This document shows positions 60,201-64,000 of a stretch of 64,000 nucleotides of DNA, in pieces. The stretch is from Cladobotryum mycophilum (lineage: Eukaryota > Ascomycota > Sordariomycetes > Hypocreales > Hypocreaceae): assembly GCA_036429605.1 (NCBI GenBank), contig CM071589.1:2914001-2978000 (forward strand), given 5' to 3'. Made by a program: the position numbers and the translations under genes. The notes beneath the pieces are model-generated. The model was not told the origin of the DNA. It saw only the letters and a list, made by a program, of their open reading frames with translations, and ran no database searches. Every line of letters begins with the position of its first letter. The first letter of the stretch is position 1.

Positions 60201-62537
60201 TTCAGACATGGTAACTGCATTGTTTGAGTCCTTCAAACTTTTCTGTGTTGTCGTACCAGCTTGATCACGAGCCATGTTCAGAGCCATGGAAACTTTGTTC
60301 TCAAAGGTCGCTCGGACATTCATACCGGGAAGAGCTTCAAGCTCATTGGCAGTAGCCATGGCTGTCAGTTTCGCGACTTCAGCCTTGTGGGTATCAATAT
60401 GTATTTGAATCTTTTCAATGGTCTGCTTGTCGGGAATAGTATCACCAATACCGATGCTGTGGCCGTTTTGTAGAAGCCAGTGAGAGACAACCTGCTGAAT
60501 ACCAACAAGGAAGGCCATGGCGCCAAATGGACCAAGCTCATTGTAGCAGAGATGTACAATACCACCAGCTGCAGAACCAATGTTCTTCTTTTTCATAAGA
60601 CCATAGAGAAGCTCACCGCCCTGAATCAGAAGACCAGTGTCCTTGAGAGGAAGGTCTCCGCCTTCGGAAGAATGCAAGCTAATCTCGGGAGGGATAACCA
60701 TACTAATAATTTGCTTACCCGTCCATCGAGGCCTAGGCTTCAAAATGGCGGGCTGAGGAATGACACCGTCCCAGTTGGGAACCCACAGCATGGCGTTCAT
60801 GACCTGAGTCTTGTCCAAGAAAGTATCACGACGGCAGATCTTGTAAGCACCAGCAAGAGAGTCCTGTACGATACCCATAAGAGGACCGTTCTTCTGAGGG
60901 GAGACAATGTTGTTGGGAACCAAGCAAAGCTCCTTCACCTCAGCACGAGTTTCCTCACTTTGTGGAACGTGAAGATTCATTTCGTCACCGTCGAAATCGG
61001 CGTTGTAGGGGGATGTGACGGACAGATTAAGACGGAAAGTAGAATAAGGCATGACTCGGACACGATGTCCCATCATAGATTCCTTGTGCAGCGAGGGCTG
61101 GCGGTTGAAGATAATGTAATCTCCATCCATCAAATGACGCTCCACCTTCCAACCGTACTCGAGAGAGATTTGAGCTGCGCGTCTATGATGACGCAGGTCG
61201 ATACGTGTGCCATCCGATCTAATAACATACTTTGCTCCAGGATGCTCATTAGGTCCGTTCTCGACTAGCTGGTGCAGCTTGCCAATGTTGTAAGGCGTAA
61301 CCGTTTCCGGATATGTAAGAGTCCTTGCAATACTGCGAGGGACACCGACTTCGTGCAACGAGATGTTGGCGTCTCCCGTAATGACGGTACGTGCTGAGAA
61401 ATCAACACGCTTACCCATCAAGTTTCCTCTCAGACGACCTTCTTTACCCTTTAGACGTGCACGAATAGCCTTGACTGGACGGCCACTCTTCTGCAAGGCA
61501 CGAGGCTGGCCTGCAATATCGTTGTCCATGTACGTTGCGACGTGGTATTGGAGCAATTCCTCAAAGTCACGCGCAATATGTTGCGGTGAGCCCTCGCGGA
61601 TGGCCTGCTTCACGTTGCCGTTGGCACGAATAATATCACCGAGCTTATATGTCAAATCATCTTCTCCTCGCATACCCGTACCCGTACCATCCATGGAAAT
61701 ACTAGGACGAACTGGGGGTGGGGGAACAGGAAGGACAGTAAGGATCATCCACTCGGGACGGGCGTAGTCGGAGTTGAGGCCCATGTTGCGGAGATCATAT
61801 TCAGAGATCCGGCGAAGAATGCCATGAGCCATTTCGGGGGTGATGGGAGCCGATTCTTTTCGCTTAGGACCTTCTTCTTGGGCTACTTCGTAGGCAGCCT
61901 TGAGCTGTAGGGCAACTTGTCGTACTTGAGGTTGGACGTTACCACAGCCACCGTGGCTCTCGACGGGAGCAGGCTTCATGCCCGGCGCAAATTCTTCGTC
62001 CTTGTTCTGTCGATCTTCGTTCTCACACCTCCGCTTCTTCTTGCAAACCGCCCAAACACGCTTGAAACGGGTTTTGGCATCTCGTGTGTTGATGGCAGCG
62101 ACAAACTCGGGGTCACTCTGGGAATTTTAGGTTAGCATCCAGCAAGCGACAAAGCTTCATGAAGAATAGGTGAGACCAACTTCATCAGCCAACACTTTGC
62201 TGCAGTTGTGGCAGACAATCTCCAAAATCTTCTTGACTTTCTTGATAAAACCGGGGTGGTAGACGGGCTTCGCCAGCTCAATATGGCCGAAATGACCGGG
62301 ACATTCGCCCATGGCCTGTGTACATGTCTTGCACTTAAACTGTCGGTCGATGGATCCAAGTAGGGGGTCGTTGAGGCCGCCGTCGCGCGGTTTTGTGCCG
62401 CTTTCATCCATGGTTTCAGGATACAAGATATGCGCCACGCTCATGTTCTTGATCTCCTCGGGAGACATCAGACCAAACTGAATCTCCTGCACCGTTTTGA
62501 GCGGCGCGCTCGAGTGAGTGAAGTAGAGGTTCGTCAT
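57241..62537 (-). CDS. rpb1: RNA polymerase II largest subunit RPB1, about 1744 aa, 2 exons, one-base frame break
   Basis: On the minus strand, exons 62537-62181 and 62117-57241 encode the largest Pol II subunit. The clamp zinc site (CKTCTQAMGECPGHFGHIEL) and a second Cys cluster (CHNCSK ... CKKKRRC) are at the N-terminus. The catalytic Mg-binding motif NADFDGD is near residues 491-497. The bridge-helix region begins [20 protein letters not shown], and the C-terminal domain of degenerate and perfect YSPTSPS heptads starts at about residue 1560. It transcribes all mRNA in the nucleus, and the heptads are the phosphorylation platform for capping, splicing and termination. The reading frame breaks at the four-G run 60064-60067 (C4 on the coding strand): before it the protein reads FTKDDYSP, and only with one more base does it continue EARGFVENSYLRGLTPSEFF as in all Rpb1 proteins. 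The intron donor GTTGGT is unusual. The length with the base restored is normal for fungi. Confidence 0.95.
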
Positions 62538-63687
62538 TGTTGCGGTTGTAAAACGTGAGGTTGCAGAAATGAGAAGAAGAAGAAACTAGAAAGTGAGGGA
62601 TCGGTGAAGATGACGGTGAAGAACGCGACGTCGAGGGGCGAAAAAACTCAGAAAGCGCGAAGAAAAACGCGAAACAAAAACGAATAAAATTATTTTCCTA
62701 TCGCCAGAAGTCTTTTACTAGATGGCACGCAGTGTCGCAAGTTGATGAGAGATGGCGCTCGTCAAGAATCGCTTTCTTCGTCGTCCTGGCCAACGGCCCA
62801 GGAGAACCCTCGCGGCAGGTCTCCCCTTCGGCACCGGCTCTGTAGCCGTTCGGAACACGTAAATCGAGGATCGTCGTATCGTATCGTATCGTTGATCGTA
62901 CTTCCAGGCACTGCTATTGATACCTGACGCGCCTTTGGTGATGAACCTTGGCCGTAGGCAAAGATTTTGTCGTGGTTGAAGTGAGACGTTGGAAGGCAGC
63001 CTGAAAGAATCTGGACTTGAGCGGCTGGCTGGGCGCCGCACTGACTAAACCTGATTTGGAACGGCGACCCCCTGCGGCGGACATGAGTTGATGCCTGAGG
63101 CTTAAGGGAGGCAAAGGTATTTACAAGGCACTAGCATGTACACTACAGAAGCCAGCGTGGAAAGGAGAACAATGGGATAAAATAGAGTGAATAGCTGCCG
63201 TAAGCAATCATTGACTCCATTGTCGCAGTAATTTTGTCAGCCTGACTCGATGCTGACTTCTCCAGGCGTCCGGTACATTCGAAGCTCCTTTTTCTTGCAT
63301 ACCAAAATCTACGGAGTACTTAGTAATACCTAGTAGTACAGGTACCTTGGTAGATAACTGTCCACAACTCAACGTCAATGTCACCACACTGCCCTTCTGT
63401 GTCGCTTCTATTCCCCAGTGACTCAAAGCTCTAGTGGTGGTGGTGGCAGTGGCAGTGGTCTCCAATTGGCACAATCATTTTCTTCAACTTAAACTCTTGG
63501 TGCTACCGTACGAGATCTTCCGTGATGCATGTCATGTGTCAGATGTAGTAATAATTAATTAAAACCCGCGTCGCCTTTTCATCATCATACCTCTTGTACT
63601 AATACAAAGCCCCATGTTGTTGTTATTACAAGTATTTTTTCTCTCTCTCCCTCATTCCTGTCCCAATCGCGTCATCAATTGAAAACT
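62538..63687. other. promoter of rpb1 and 3' region of the next gene
   Basis: About 1.1 kb with no supported gene. It includes GTATC repeats (62877-62892) and the motif TACGGAGTACT at 63310-63320. Both flanking genes are on the minus strand. Confidence 0.5.
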
Positions 63688-64000
63688 TCATTTCTTTTTC
63701 TTCGACCCCTTGCCAGCCGCTCCCTTCTTTCGGACTGTGGCCCCCGATTCAGCTCCGCCGCTCAGATCCGCTTGACTTTCACCTGGACTCCTACGTCGCA
63801 TGGTTCCGGTCGATACTGCGACAAACTCGTCTTCGCTGTCGCTCTCACCCAGGTTGAAGAGGATGGGCATGCGGAACGTTTCCAAATCGTCGCCTCCCTT
63901 GACAGTGTCAATCGTTAATACGTCCACATCCTCGTCCTCTGCATCAAGTCGCCGTCGATGAATCTCCTCCTGCGCATATATGTCGAATTCGTCTTCCCGT
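63688..64000 (-). CDS. C-terminal end of an unidentified gene, truncated by the window edge
   Basis: An open minus-strand frame runs from the right edge to TGA at 63688-63690, about 103 codons. The visible part reads DEFDIYAQEEIHRRRLDAED, then an acidic segment, DLETFRMPILFNLGESDSED and a Ser/Gly-rich basic tail ending GKGSKKKK. It is hydrophilic and charged, with no membrane helix. The terminal lysines could be a nuclear-type signal or a simple basic tail. The upstream part lies outside the window, so neither start nor family can be given. Confidence 0.6.
   Translation of the reverse strand, partial: REDEFDIYAQEEIHRRRLDAEDEDVDVLTIDTVKGGDDLETFRMPILFNLGESDSEDEFVAVSTGTMRRRSPGESQADLSGGAESGATVRKKGAAGKGSKKKK

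Noticed and set aside
1..64000. tRNA, rRNA, CRISPR arrays, intact transposons, secondary-metabolite core enzymes
   Set aside because: Looked for T-loop signatures, spaced repeats, transposase or reverse-transcriptase motifs and PKS/NRPS motifs by eye; none seen. A tRNA search program could still find one missed.

Overview
This window is nuclear DNA of a filamentous ascomycete (Pezizomycotina). A Sordariomycete, perhaps Hypocreales-like, is my best guess. The evidence is short introns (about 55 to 280 nt) with GTAAGT-like donors and CTAAC-type branch points, C-ending codon preference in the highly expressed genes, and recognisable fungal proteins: an Ssb-type Hsp70 and the largest RNA polymerase II subunit with YSPTSPS heptads. 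I see no operons, tRNA, rRNA, CRISPR array or intact transposon. Coding regions occupy only part of the window; the rest is long AT- or CT-rich intergenic DNA.

Layout. Left arm, 0-9.3 kb, is ordinary and gene-dense: a MARVEL-type membrane protein (+), an M28 glutamate-carboxypeptidase-like membrane peptidase (-), an MFS transporter diverging from it (+), and a SprT-like zinc metalloprotease (-). A 3.9 kb gene-free stretch precedes an F-box protein (-, 13.2-15.3 kb), followed by 4.7 kb with no gene. From 20 to 31 kb lie an uncharacterised fungal membrane protein (+, with two reading-frame lesions), a small Tyr/Asn/Gly/Ser-rich protein (-), a Rossmann-fold NAD(P)-binding protein (+) and ssb-type Hsp70 (+).

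From 31.2 to 35.4 kb is a decayed, repeat-bearing region with relic coding segments. It is followed by an F-box-like gene (+, one frame break) and, at 41.4 kb, a small protein made of two tandem copies of one motif (-). From 42 to 57 kb there is a near-desert whose only supportable gene is a 53-residue cysteine-rich protein with a TATA box and a 12-nt tandem repeat in its leader. The right end holds RPB1 (-) and the 3' end of an unidentified gene (-) that runs off the window.

Two points matter most for a user of this sequence. First, RPB1, which is essential, carries a clear single-base loss in a run of four C (on its coding strand). A similar loss in a C4 run breaks the 20 kb gene, and a G-rich tract breaks the 35.5 kb gene. 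The parsimonious explanation is homopolymer error in the assembly rather than three pseudogenes. Second, the accessory-looking stretches hold short direct repeats, relics of repetitive coding DNA, and recurring short motifs (TACTCCGTA-like and palindromic AAGGTACCTT). I found no convincing new multi-gene system.
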